DNA of 11,701 bases from Larix sibirica (GCA_004151065.3 NWUY0303905230.1:1-11701); one strand, 5' to 3'; shown: positions 1-8,024, counted from the stretch's first letter. Made by a program: numbers and translations. Notes: a model not told the origin generated them from the letters alone.

Positions 1-520
1 AATAGTAAGATATAATTTTCATTTGGAAAAAAACATCCGAGGAAAATGTATATCGTAACCGTATACATAACCTTTTAATTAACATATTTTTATTTAAAGT
101 AGTAACTTAATGTTTATAAGTCAAGATGAACACCTTCGTGAAAGGATGACCTCGGTGTTTTGTAATTTTGCACATGATCACCTTTTTGAACAATTTACTT
201 TGGTATGAGAAATGTTAACTTTTGAAATTATAGGTTATATAATGTTTTTTTATAAGTTAAAAGGATTATGGGATTATAAAATATATGATATCAATGTAGA
301 TTTATCTTAATCATGGATTTATTATATATTGAAATAGATTAAATTTTATGAAGTGAAAGCACTTTCTCAAATTTGTGTATTTTAGAAATGATTTGTATCT
401 AAAAGAACTTGATTCCTTTTGATACATGATAAATTTATAGTTAAGATAGACCTACTTGGTATATAAAATCATACAAAATTACATATAAAAATACAATATT
501 TCTCATTCCACTAAAACCAT
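1..520. other. AT-rich left flank, no gene seen
   Basis: This stretch is very AT-rich and holds no reading frame or RNA gene that I can support. It is not repeated elsewhere in the window, which sets it outside the tandem unit that starts near 528. One oddity is a 17-base string at 22-38 (tttggaaaaaaacatcc) that is identical to 6061-6077, the 3' end and A-tail of the LINE in copy A. The bases before it (ttttc) are also similar. It may be the last bases of a second LINE whose body lies outside the window, or a chance match in A-rich DNA. Confidence 0.6.
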
Positions 521-528
521 ACCATATA
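521..528. repeat. Outer direct repeat, left copy (accatata)
   Basis: The 8 bases accatata lie immediately before the point where homology between copies A and B begins. The same 8 bases follow immediately after homology ends in copy B (10763-10770). The last a may belong to the unit, so the repeat could be 7 bp. It resembles a target-site duplication around the whole dimer. An 8-base match in AT-rich DNA could be chance, and an alternative left edge near 485 cannot be excluded. Confidence 0.4.
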
Positions 529-660
529 AATACAATTACCTTTACCTCATTTTCCCACTCTAGAAGTTTAATAAACTTATTTAAGGTTCTTCAATTCCCA
601 CTATTTCCCCAAATATTAAACACAAATATATTAGAAAGTCTTCCATACCTTAAATTAATA

Positions 661-867
661 TCAATATTTTATAAAAACACATTCTTTGGTCCACATATCA
701 CACAATTTCCGTGCATGGTTTGGATACGATAAGTCTCTTGGTTTAGGTATGTGCACCTTCTTACACTCAATGCGATCGTAAACCCATATAAACGTGTAGT
801 CCACCATACAGTAAACTTTTATCAAATATGAGCAACTCTTCTTTGATCGTGGATGTTGAGAAAACAC
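661..867 (-). pseudogene. Short minus-strand reading frame shared with copy B, function unknown
   Basis: The frame runs about 60 codons with no stop and ends at a TGA (reverse of 661-663). The paralogous frame in copy B (7428-7628) ends at the same stop. The shared core reads KKSC, YLIKVYCMVD, FIWVYDRI, KKVHIPKPR, LSYPNHARKLCDMW and VFIKY. Neither copy has an ATG at the start of the open stretch; here it opens with GTG just inside the micro-inversion breakpoint. About seven residues differ between copies and most base changes alter the protein, so purifying selection is not evident. I do not recognise a family. It may be a fragment of an old gene or transposon protein, or chance. Confidence 0.3.
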
Positions 868-982
868 CTACCATTAGTACAATTCTACTAAGAAAGTTAC
901 TTTTAACATTATACTTAAAAAGCCTATAGGAGACATAGATAAGAATTTTTAAATATTCATTCTAAAATTGGGAACGACCTAT
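865..982. other. Micro-inversion relative to copy B
   Basis: This segment matches copy B (7615-7682) only as its reverse complement, while both sides are collinear. ggaacgacctat at 971-982 corresponds to ataggtcgttcc at 7615-7626. The block 865-900 corresponds inverted to 7646-7682. About 50 bases in the middle of the copy A version (roughly 901-952) have no partner in copy B. The left breakpoint cuts the start of the shared minus-strand reading frame, so the frames differ upstream of KKSC. Which orientation is ancestral is not known. Confidence 0.8.
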
Positions 983-1232
983 TTGAGTGCAACACATTAG
1001 AGAAGCTTTAATTATTAACTATGTTCCTTCTTTCATTAACTATGTTCTCTTAGTCGCATAATATGTTTTGCTAATTTATACATTTCATCCCCAAAAAAAA
1101 ATAACCATTTTAGTGGAAAGGAATTTAAAATTAATATATTCATGGTTTATAATATATATATGACTTAATGTTCAGATATATTTGATAATATCTTTTATTT
1201 CAATATGAAAGAGTTTATATATATATATAAAA

Positions 1233-1450
1233 TGTGGTTCACATTCGAAGATTGGGTCGTTACATCCATAGAAGCTTCCAATGAGCTTATCCGAAAGGGG
1301 CCTCATCTTGTTAGGTTATTTCAGAGTCTATTTTTAGCATCAAACTTGGGTGCCTAATCTTGGAGGATCCAGAGAATTGAATCCTCAACCTTGACCTTGT
1401 AACGACTTGCTCCTGAAGGCTCTAACTAACTGAGCTACCCCACGGGACTG
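1233..1450 (-). mobile_element. SINE-1, tRNA-derived, copy in unit A
   Basis: Read on the minus strand this begins with a tRNA-like head: gtggggtagctcagttag carries a near-perfect pol III A box (1426-1438). gattcaattct (reverse of 1373-1383) is a degenerate B box of the GGTTCGANTCC type. A tRNA-unrelated body of about 130 bp follows. Similar strings flank it, gtttatatatat near 1213 and gtttatatatga near 1457, consistent with an 11-12 bp target-site duplication. The tail is AT-rich rather than pure poly(A). The same insertion sits at the same site in copy B, so it predates the unit duplication. Sequence past the B box does not close into a tRNA, so it is not a functional tRNA gene. Confidence 0.75.
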
Positions 1451-1951
1451 AAAAATGGTTTATATATGATAATAAATTCTAAGTTATCTTTTATTGATAT
1501 ATTTTATAACATTTTTTATATCTTCTATTAAAAGATTATAAATTATATGATATTATGAAAAATATTTATAATATTTTCTATTATTAGATTGAAAAATGAT
1601 TATAAAATTATATGGCACGATATATCATTGAGAGGAATGTGTTAAAAAAAAGTAATGGTGGGAATTTTATGAGAGATGAAGATGGTTTTGAAACGGTAAA
1701 AGTGCATATTATTTTGTGATATCAATGGAGTTTAATGGAAACATTGATTTAAAATGGGGTTTATGATATAGGTTATTAGATATATTCATAAAGGCTTATA
1801 TTTTGTATATTTTTCAAAATTTATTGCGTTGATAGGTGTTAGAATGACATCTACTTGTGTTATTTTCTCAACTTTTGGGATGGAGGTTGATCTAAAAAAT
1901 ATAGAAAGATTTATGGTAGTCGGCATTGTTTAAGGAACCTAACAAATCCAT

Positions 1952-2030
1952 ATTAATTGTTAATGCCAAAATTAATTGTTAATTGTTAATCCCAAAACTA
2001 ATTGCTAATTTGGAGATTAATTATTAATGC
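1952..2030. repeat. Imperfect attaattgttaat repeat cluster, expanded in copy A
   Basis: Variants of the 16-base unit attaattgttaatgcc recur three to four times here, separated by short spacers such as aaa and ttggag. Copy B has a single unit at the same place (8742-8757). The cluster therefore expanded in copy A or collapsed in copy B after the duplication. Confidence 0.75.
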
Positions 2031-2121
2031 TGATTTAGATTGCCAATGAGCCTTTAAAATGATCATGAACCATAATTGACTACCGAAATCCGTTATAATG
2101 TTATGGGCTCCATTTTGCTCA

Positions 2122-2131
2122 TATATATAAA
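2122..2131 (+). promoter_or_regulatory. TATA-like element, copy A
   Basis: tatatataaa fits a plant TATA box well and is conserved base for base in copy B (8848-8857). It lies just ahead of a stretch that is less AT-rich and well conserved between copies. No coding sequence of recognisable type follows, so promoter activity is inferred from the motif alone. AT-rich DNA yields such motifs by chance. Confidence 0.3.
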
Positions 2132-2139
2132 CCTATTAT

Positions 2140-3001
2140 GATGAACATAGAAGCGTGGGATCCATTGCAATGTTCTGGTCTTGGAGCAGAAGAAGAAAAA
2201 CAAGTTTCGTTTTTGGCACAAAGCTCCCAATATGATTAAATAAATAGTTGTTCCATCATCCGGGACAGAAAATGTCGATCTGCAACTCGAGAGGGATTTC
2301 TTCAGAGTAGATGTTAATCCTAATGTGACGAAAGCGATAGAGCGTGGTCTAACACACCACAGTTTTCTAGGGTTCTTATATGGAAGAGATGTTAGAAGTT
2401 CACAAGAAAAGTGTCTGAAAGGTGGTCCATGTGGGATATAAAATGGTCCACCTTCTTTATTTCCCCATTAATCGAGCTGGGATTGAACTGTTGTTTTTGT
2501 CTCTTTACTTTCGTTGAAGGTTTCCGACTTGTGTATTTTGAAGTATTGGTTTGTTGCTATTTTCTGCTTTCTGTGAAGTATCTTGACAATTTTTTTGGCT
2601 GGACAATATGTTAATTATACTAGTTATCTTAAATATTTCTTAAAGGAGAAGAGTCTAGAAGATATTTGCCTATCGGTGTTCACCAACCACAAGTTAAGTG
2701 GTTGTGCTAGTATAATGTTATATGTAAGACTTATCTACATTACCATAGAAAAAACCTTGAACCATTAGATATATCAATAACAAGGACCTACACTACCACC
2801 AAGAAAGAACGTTATGGATTTTTTTATATTATTTTATTGCCTACCCGTTCAACCATTACTTGGAGGTAGTTATTATAGTTCAATTGTTATATTTAAATTA
2901 TATTTTGTGTTGTGGAGGAGGTCATCTTCATAACCTTTCGAGACCTTATCATGCATAGTTTAGGTTTCATGATATGTTTATGATACAAAGAATACTCATT
3001 T
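2140..3001. other. Conserved non-coding block of unit A, no supported gene
   Basis: This stretch is less AT-rich than its surroundings and matches copy B (8866-9730) at about 92%. Short frames occur on both strands, but a 4-base indel near 2430 versus 9157 shifts the longest plus frame. Copy A cannot encode the 97-codon frame seen in copy B (9051-9344). The frames are therefore probably fortuitous or belong to a decayed gene. A small inverted repeat, caaccac-aagttaa-gtggttg, lies at 2684-2704 and is kept in copy B at 9414-9434. Confidence 0.5.
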
Positions 3002-3018
3002 ACATCCTTGATAAAGAA
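3002..3018 (+). repeat. LINE target-site duplication, left copy
   Basis: acatccttgataaagaa matches 6072-6088 (acatccttaataaagaa) with one mismatch in 17 bases. The unoccupied site survives in copy B at 9731-9747 (acattcttaataaagaa). A duplication of this length is typical of target-primed reverse transcription. Confidence 0.9.
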
Positions 3019-3020
3019 CA

Positions 3021-3505
3021 ATTCTTTCTAATTTGATCATGGCTGGGGACTTAAATCTTACTTTGGGGTCCCGAGACTCTTGGGGAATTTGTGCACAGAC
3101 CTCTCACAACACTTGGTTTTGTAACTTCTTTGATTCTTTTGCTCTTTCAGATATCACTCCCTGCCCTTTGGTGCCTACATGGTGCAATGGGAGAAAGGGA
3201 AACGATGCTATGGCTAAGAGATTGGATTATTTTCTGTTGAATGAGGAGTTTCTGGGATCCCTCAAATAATGCTCGTCCTGGGTGGATTGTACACATATTT
3301 CTGATCATTATCTGGTAATATTGTGGATTGGTATGGATAGCCGGCCTTCACACTTTCCATTTAAATACTGTCATATGTGGGCCCTTGATGCCTACTTTAC
3401 TGGTATGGTGTGAACCTTATGGAACACTATTCTAATGGATTCGTCCTCACCGGCTATGATCTGACTTCCCAGGTTCCTGATCCTTTTGAAAACTAAAGTC
3501 TCTCC
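3021..3505 (+). pseudogene. LINE ORF2 fragment: C-terminal part of AP-type endonuclease
   Basis: Frame 3 opens directly at the 5' truncation with LIMAGDLNLTLG, the GDFN-type motif of the apurinic-like endonuclease that nicks target DNA. LDYFLLNEEF follows, and after an in-frame TAA (3267-3269) comes ISDHYLVIL. Its SDH at 3300-3308 holds the catalytic Asp-His pair. Downstream, PFKYCHMWALDAYF resembles the conserved region just past the endonuclease. A TGA follows at 3411-3413. LLKTKVSPW near 3485-3508 recalls the usual LK-x-LK-xWN linker, possibly after small frame slips. The N-terminal half with the catalytic Asn and Glu is absent. The fragment stops at the internal deletion near 3500-3515. 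Confidence 0.85.
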
Positions 3506-4312
3506 TTGGCTTCGGGATGTCCTACCACCTTCTTTTTGGTTTCTCAGGGCCTTAGACAAGGGTGCCCTTTATCACCGCTCCTTTTTATCCTTATTATCGA
3601 GTGGCTCAGTAGACTCATTCTTCAGGCAAAGGAGGAGGGCCGTATTTCTAGTATACGTACATCTGCTCACATGGTGATCACGCATCTGCTATTTGCTGAT
3701 GATATCCTCATCTTCAGCTTGGGTAGGGAGTAGGAATGGCTCCATTACAAATATATATTGGATACTTTTTGTTTAGCAACTGGAATGCAGGTCAATGTTA
3801 CAAAGTCCCGTCTTTATGCCATATCCCTGATTGCAGAGGTTCGACTAGCCATGGAAAGACTTTTTCCTTATGAGATTGTTGACCTTCGGTTGGGGTTAAC
3901 CTATTTAGGTTTTTTTCTGAAACCAAATGCTTATTTGGTTGGTGACTAGCTATGGTTGGTCAAAAAGGTGGAGAACCGGATAAAGTGTTGGCAAAACAGG
4001 AAGCTATCGATGGGTGGTAGGTTGATCCTCCTCAATTCTGTTTTATCCTCCTTACCTATCTATTAGTTCAGCATGGCCATTGTTCCTTTGACGATCCTCC
4101 ATATGATTAGAAAAATGTTGTTTAATTTTCTTTGGAGGGGGATTTCGAGATATGAGGGTTATCACTTAGTATCATGGGATATTATCTCCAGACCTATACT
4201 GAATGGTGGATGGGGCGTAAGGAATCTCTATGTGGTTCATAAGGCTTTACACATGAAGTATCTCTGGCGTGCTCTTTTTGATAGGGGGCCTTTGGGGAAA
4301 GCTTATTCGTGA
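3506..4312 (+). pseudogene. LINE ORF2 fragment: second half of reverse transcriptase and thumb/linker
   Basis: Frame 2 carries GLRQGCPLSP at 3548-3577 and the catalytic FADD box at 3692-3703, followed by ATGMQVNVTKS. YLGF (3902-3913), KCWQNRKLSMGGR and FLWRG, all typical of the plant LINE thumb and linker, come next. The first catalytic Asp motif (the AYD-type box) and everything before it were lost in the deletion just upstream. In-frame stops lie at 3731-3733, 3947-3949 and 4064-4066. Near 4280-4295 the homology leaves frame 2 and continues in frame 3, so about one base was gained in the run of G and C bases. The open stretch begins at TTG, with no true start codon. It would copy LINE RNA into DNA if intact. 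Confidence 0.9.
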
Positions 4313-5222
4313 TAAATACATCTACCCTGATTCCATTGCTGGCTGGCTGCGTTCTGGGAAATACTTGAAATAGAATTCATTCGTGTTATGGGCTGGTTTG
4401 GTGAAATTGGTTCCTTATGTTCGGCGGTGGTTAAGTTGGCAAGTGGGTAATGGATATCAGGTCATCATTGGTCGTGATAGTAAATTGGGTCATCCTCAGC
4501 CTGTTTTAAATGAAGACACCATCCAAATTATTAATGCCATCGGTATACAGTATTTGAATCAAGTGTTTATGTCCACGGAAGATAGTGAGCACGGTGGGAA
4601 TTGGTTGTTGGCCTCGATGCTTGCTTTGAGTGGTAGAGTGGCGGACGATTGGGATTCTTTTATCTCTGGTCTTCGACATGCTGGGATATGTCTCACTTCT
4701 GAACTTGATAGAATTTGCTGGGATTTTGCTATTGGTTATGGTTCTGTGACAACATATCAAGCTTACTTGGCCTTGATCTCAGAATCGGGAATTATCACTG
4801 CTTCATGGTGGAGTAAACGACTATGGGATTGGCATATTTCGGTTAAATTAAAGCTTTTTGTTTGGCTCACACTCCATTACAGAATCTATACTGGTGACTG
4901 TTTTAGACTCCACGGGGGTATTGGCCCTTCTGTTTTTTATTTATGTTTTGGGGTGGAGGAGACCTGCGATCACCTTTTTACCTCTTGCACTATTACACTG
5001 CTGCTTTGGGAAGAGGTTTCACACCATTTTGGTCATTATGGGTCGTGGAGAGGTAAAAATCTGTCTGAATGTTTAAAAGGCTGGTTTGATCATCACAAAT
5101 CTGCTATGCATTTCCCGATCCATTTTACCTGGGGAATCTGGAAGCTTCGTAACTCCATACTTTTTTATCACCGAACCTTCTCCTTTATTGGTGTGACTGC
5201 CTTCATCATTAGTTTCATGTAG
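4293..5222 (+). pseudogene. LINE ORF2 fragment: linker and zinc-binding (zf-RVT) region
   Basis: After the frameshift, frame 3 reads WGKLIRDKYI and SGKYLK, a TAG at 4371-4373, and then 279 open codons to a TAG at 5220-5222. LWAGLVKLVP and WQVGNGYQV are conserved plant LINE linker motifs. The region from about 4824 to 5020 matches the zf-RVT type: KLKLFVWL, then Cys (4944-4946), ETCDHLF with His at 4971-4973, and Cys at 4986-4988. The first Cys of the usual C-x-x-C pair is replaced by Phe (4935-4937), probably by one base change. The long open stretch has no ATG start of its own; it opens at GTG (4383) after the stop. The domain is thought to bind nucleic acid during reverse transcription. Confidence 0.85.
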
Positions 5223-5744
5223 GGACTGGTGCGGAGAGATACATCCCTGAGGGATGTTAATTTGAATATGCCTGTCATTACTCATGGGGTCCCGGCTGGC
5301 TTTTTTGATGGTGTTGCCCAGGAGGGACGTTGTGGGGCTGGCTGTTTCATCAAGATTGATAAGGTTCAGAGGGCTGAATTATATTTTGGATGTGGTTTGG
5401 GAAGCAACACCAGATCGGAGCTATTGGTGCTCTGGGGTCTACTCTTTTTGGCTCAGACTTTGGGTATCTTTTCTATGGATATATTTGGTGACTCTAGGGT
5501 AGTTATTGATTGGATCTTGCGGAATCATAAACTACAAGTTCTCGCCCTCATGGCTTGGAAGTCAAAAATTTCGACAAGTATCCTCGGCTTCAAGGACATA
5601 TCTTTCTGCCATGTCGGTAGAGTTTTCAATCAAAAAACTGATCTATTATCAAAGTTGGGTCTTACTATGGATGCATGCAAGGCCACTTTGAGACTATTTA
5701 ATGGAAGTCAGCTGTTGGAGGAAAAGTTCTATTCCATTTACTGA
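5223..5744 (+). pseudogene. LINE ORF2 fragment: RNase H domain, catalytic residues retained
   Basis: This continues frame 3 after the single TAG at 5220-5222, so the RNase H is only stop-separated from the upstream part. The four acidic residues are visible: Asp in GFFDGVAQ (5307-5309), Glu in SELLVLWG (5418-5420), Asp in FGDSRVV (5490-5492), and Asp in NQKTDLLSK (5640-5642), preceded by HVGR. This is the RVT_3-like RNase H found at the end of plant L1 ORF2. It degrades RNA in RNA-DNA hybrids. The frame ends in TGA at 5742-5744. About 170 codons are open, but the open stretch starts at GTG and depended on translation of the full ORF2, so it is probably never expressed alone. Confidence 0.9.
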
Positions 5745-6071
5745 TTATGGCTTCTTTTTTGGTTTTTTGTTTTTTGTTTCGCCCATATTTAGAATTTTGA
5801 GACAGCTTGGTAATATTTAATTCCTCCTTATTGATTATGGAGTATACATATTCCTATATTGAGGCATTTTGTTTTAAGAAAATGGAGTAGTAGTATTTCT
5901 ATTTTTGTATCTCTTGAGGAGATTCACTGATCATAATCATGATGGATTATGCTTTTCTGCTGGTGGTATTTTGGTGAACTAGTAACACTGTAATCGTCTA
6001 TTGACAGGAGCTCTGGTAGTTTCCTTGATTCATTCATGAATAACAGGGAACTCTTTTTCTTTTGGAAAAAA
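5745..6071 (+). other. LINE 3' untranslated region and A-tail
   Basis: The stretch follows the ORF2 stop and is rich in T runs (ttttttggttttttgttttttg near 5755). It contains no reading frame of note. It ends with ctttttcttttggaaaaaaa, the A-tail abutting the right target-site duplication. Confidence 0.85.
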
Positions 6072-6088
6072 ACATCCTTAATAAAGAA
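6072..6088 (+). repeat. LINE target-site duplication, right copy
   Basis: acatccttaataaagaa repeats 3002-3018 with one mismatch. The first a may belong to the A-tail. Homology with copy B resumes here and runs on to 7120. Confidence 0.9.
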
Positions 6089-6326
6089 AGCGTATGACAT
6101 GGACCATTACATCATACTCATTATAGGAGACCTTATGTAGGCATACAAATGGGGTATTATTGTTGACGAAGTTTTTATTTTTATATCGTAACTTGTTTAT
6201 TGTTTATGATAATTGCATAGGATATTCTTTTGGGCGCTAAGCCTTATGATTTTATTGCAATAATTGATTCGAGACTATGGTTTAAGGGGGCTTTCTGATG
6301 TGCATCTAAATTGAGCTTCTTTATGC

Positions 6327-6406
6327 ACAAGGAATCTTTGTATGGCTTGAAACATGTACTTTGAGTACAAGGAATCTTTGTATGGCTTGAAACATGTACT
6401 TTGAGC
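6327..6406 (+). repeat. 40-bp tandem duplication, copy A only
   Basis: A 40-base unit beginning acaaggaatctttgtatggc occurs at 6327-6366 and again at 6367-6406, identical except for the last base. Copy B has a single unit at the matching place (about 10001-10043). The near identity implies a recent slippage or unequal exchange. It accounts for the repetitive peptide in the minus-strand frame across this region, which is therefore not a gene. Confidence 0.95.
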
Positions 6407-6513
6407 ATGTTATGATGAGATAGATATACTCTTTCTTCGATCATAAATGATAATTTAATTTATGTAAATATTATTAGTTATGTAATTAGTTATTATTAGT
6501 TTCTATTAAAGTA

Positions 6514-6588
6514 GGTAGTATATATTCATTTGTAAGTTAAAGCAAAGGTAGTATATATTCATTTGTAAGTCAAAGTGCTTTAACTTTG
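6514..6588 (+). repeat. 33-bp tandem pair plus small hairpin, copy A
   Basis: ggtagtatatattcatttgt starts at 6514 and again at 6547, giving a 33-base period. The second unit runs into caaagt-gcttta-actttg (6571-6588), a 6-base inverted repeat with a 6-base loop. Copy B has a related two-unit structure with a 38-base period at 10160-10235, so the duplication probably predates the copies and then drifted. Confidence 0.8.
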
Positions 6589-6599
6589 CATTAGCTCAT

Positions 6600-7120
6600 T
6601 TTTAACTTATAATTTTTTTTTATATTTTTTAAATTATATTGTTAATTTTTTTTTTAAATTTAAAAATAAAATTTAAAATTTCATTCATTTAATTTTTTTG
6701 ATTTGTTAAAGAGGTTATCGATGGGACGTTAATCCTTGCAAGTATGACTTTATTTTTTTAATATAGAAAAGAAAATTTAAAACCATTTAATATGGAATTT
6801 TTTATGTGGCAACTTTACATGTCATTGTTGACTTTTGTTTACTAGAAAACAAAAAAGTATTATTGTCACTTCTCATGTGATGTTTTAATTTTAATGTTAC
6901 TAATTCTATATATTTTAATTTTAATGCTTTTATTTATTTTTAACAAGAATGGATCACGTTTTCATTGATACATGAAAGGTTGTAGCCGAACCAGTCAACA
7001 AATTGATACAATGTCTTAAAGGATTAAAAAAGGGTTCAAAACTTATAGTTCCATTAAATGCCCTGCATCTATAGATAGGGCAATTTTACTACTATCGACT
7101 TTTAATCTATATTCTTGACA
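6600..7120. other. AT-rich right end of unit A, no gene seen
   Basis: This stretch holds long T runs and AT-rich sequence matching 10240-10762 of copy B. A better conserved block around 6705-6750 (aaagaggttatcgatgggac) and another around 6950-7060 (ggttgtagccgaaccagtca) are nearly identical in the two copies. I find no reading frame, RNA gene or terminal inverted repeat. The unit ends at attcttgaca (7111-7120), directly abutting the first bases of copy B. Confidence 0.6.
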
Positions 7121-7159
7121 AAATACAGTATTTTTGCCTTTTCCTCATTTTCCCACTCT

Positions 7160-7176
7160 AGAAGTTCAATAAACTT
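7160..7176 (-). repeat. SINE-2 target-site duplication, left copy
   Basis: agaagttcaataaactt pairs with aaaagtttaataaactt at 7354-7370, with two mismatches in 17. The empty site in copy A (562-578, agaagtttaataaactt) shows that each side has one private change. Confidence 0.85.
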
Positions 7177-7353
7177 TTTTTTTTTTTTTCAGTGGAAAAA
7201 TCACCTTCCTNNGAAATCTCAACAAACTTCCTCACATATTGTGGGATGGTAGGTCGAGCAAACTGTCAGCCGATAATCCAAGCGAGAAGATGTCTCAATG
7301 GAATTGAACCCGGGTGAATAGAATGAAATCCAACGAACCACCATATCCTTGAC
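7177..7353 (-). mobile_element. SINE-2, tRNA-derived, with poly(A) tail
   Basis: Read on the minus strand, the element starts near gtcaaggatatggtggttcg. It has an A-box-like tggtggttcgttgg (reverse of 7330-7343) and a strong B box ggttcaattcc (reverse of 7300-7310). A body of about 100 bp ends in a poly(A) tail (the T run at 7177-7189). The 17-bp target-site duplications flank it exactly, and the empty site is intact in copy A. It therefore inserted in copy B after the units duplicated. SINEs of this kind are transcribed by RNA polymerase III and moved by LINE machinery. Two bases at 7211-7212 are undetermined. The body differs from SINE-1, so it is another family. Confidence 0.85.
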
Positions 7354-7370
7354 AAAAGTTTAATAAACTT
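7354..7370 (-). repeat. SINE-2 target-site duplication, right copy
   Basis: aaaagtttaataaactt is the partner of 7160-7176. Collinearity with copy A resumes from here. Confidence 0.85.
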
Positions 7371-7427
7371 ATTTAAAGTTCTTCAATCCCCACGATTTCT
7401 CCGATATTAAACTCAAACATATTAATA

Positions 7428-7628
7428 TCAATATTTTATAAAAACCCATTCTTTAGTCCACATATCACACAATTTCCGTGCATGGTTTGGATACGATAAC
7501 TCTCTTGGTTTAGGTATGTGCACCTTCTTACCATCAATGCGATCGTAAACCCATATAAACTTTTGGTCCACCATACAGTAAACTTTTATCAAATATAAGC
7601 AACTCTTCTTTGTTATAGGTCGTTCCAA
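7428..7628 (-). pseudogene. Short minus-strand reading frame shared with copy A, function unknown
   Basis: This is the copy B version of the frame at 661-867. It has the same TGA stop, about 60 shared codons and the same core motifs, including KKVHIPKPR and NHARKLCDMW. It opens at TTG, not ATG. Upstream of KKSC it differs from copy A because of the micro-inversion. Differences from copy A are mostly amino-acid changing (for example Trp for Cys near the C-terminus), which argues against present selection. No family is recognised. Confidence 0.3.
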
Positions 7629-7682
7629 ATTTAAGAATGAATAAAGTAACTTTCATAGTAGAATTGTACTAATGGTATGTGT
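7615..7682. other. Micro-inversion partner in copy B
   Basis: This stretch equals the reverse complement of 865-982, less about 50 internal bases. The sequence outside it (aactcttctt on the left, gagaagctttaattatt on the right) is collinear with copy A. Confidence 0.8.
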
Positions 7683-7854
7683 TGAGAAGCTTTAATTATT
7701 AACTATGTTCCTTCTTTGATTAAATCTTTTATGTCTGTTGTTCTCTAAGCGGCTTAATATGTTTTGCTAATTTATACATTTCATGGAAAATAAACATAAC
7801 CATTTCAGTTGAAAGGAGTTTAAAATTAATATATTCATTCTTTATAATATTTTT

Positions 7855-7970
7855 AATATATATATTTTGTTTAGTTTTAAATTATATATATATATATATA
7901 ATTCAACATGAAATAAATTCCAGAGGCAACTATTTTGGGTTGTAAATTGCATATTTTGATGTAATTATGA
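7855..7970. repeat. AT-rich segment with (TA)n run, present only in copy B
   Basis: Copy A has about 20 bases where copy B has about 120. The copy B segment contains a run of about nine TA dinucleotides (7883-7900) and the string cagaggcaactattttgggt. It was gained by copy B or lost from copy A. I see no flanking duplication that would mark it as an insertion. Confidence 0.6.
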
Positions 7971-8024
7971 GATATAGTTGATAATATCTTTTATTTAAAG
8001 ATGAAAGATAGTTTATATATGTGT

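Larger units (their letters stand above)
3019..6071 (+). mobile_element. 5'-truncated, internally deleted L1-type LINE with RNase H
   Basis: The insertion is bounded by a 17-bp target-site duplication and ends in a short A-tail (aaaaaaa from 6066), so it arose by target-primed reverse transcription. Its remnants follow the plant L1 ORF2 order: endonuclease C-terminal part, reverse transcriptase second half, linker with zinc-knuckle region, RNase H, then a 3' untranslated tail. ORF1 and the endonuclease N-terminus are missing. A deletion between endonuclease and reverse transcriptase, several in-frame stops and at least one frameshift make it non-functional. It inserted in copy A after the unit duplicated, since copy B has the empty site. 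The mismatched duplication and many stops suggest it is not young. Confidence 0.95.
528..7120 (+). repeat. Tandem unit copy A (interrupted by a LINE)
   Basis: This is the first of two head-to-tail copies of a roughly 3.5-kb unit. Without its LINE it aligns with 7121-10762 from aaatacaR at the left to attcttgaca at the right. In the 2041-2450 stretch I count roughly 33 differences against copy B, about 92% identity. Homology is unbroken across the LINE, because 541-3018 followed by 6072-7120 matches 7139-9747 followed by 9748-10762. No known protein domain is visible. The ends are not TG/CA, form no terminal inverted repeat and lack a Helitron-type CTRR end. It could be an unclassified non-autonomous element or a plain segmental duplication. 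Confidence 0.9.

Noticed and set aside
1380-1450. Candidate functional tRNA gene on the minus strand
   Set aside because: The A box is excellent, but the B box is degenerate, the acceptor stem cannot close and the sequence continues into a shared SINE body.
3486-3677. Frame 3 open stretch across the LINE reverse transcriptase
   Set aside because: It is a shadow. The motifs GLRQG and FADD lie in frame 2, and frame 3 joins the endonuclease linker to out-of-frame sequence.
4506-5285. Minus-strand frames inside the LINE
   Set aside because: They are antisense to clear ORF2 homology and carry no motif of their own.
6244-6444. Minus-strand 66-codon frame with a repeated peptide
   Set aside because: The repeat in the peptide is only the 40-bp copy A duplication read backwards. 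Copy B does not have the repeated peptide.
6327-6588. Possible CRISPR-like or satellite array
   Set aside because: There are only two units each at 40 and 33 bases, with no regular unique spacers. These are simple tandem duplications in plant DNA.
7211-7212. Two N bases as a biological feature
   Set aside because: They are undetermined bases next to a homopolymer-bearing SINE tail, most likely a sequencing or assembly problem.
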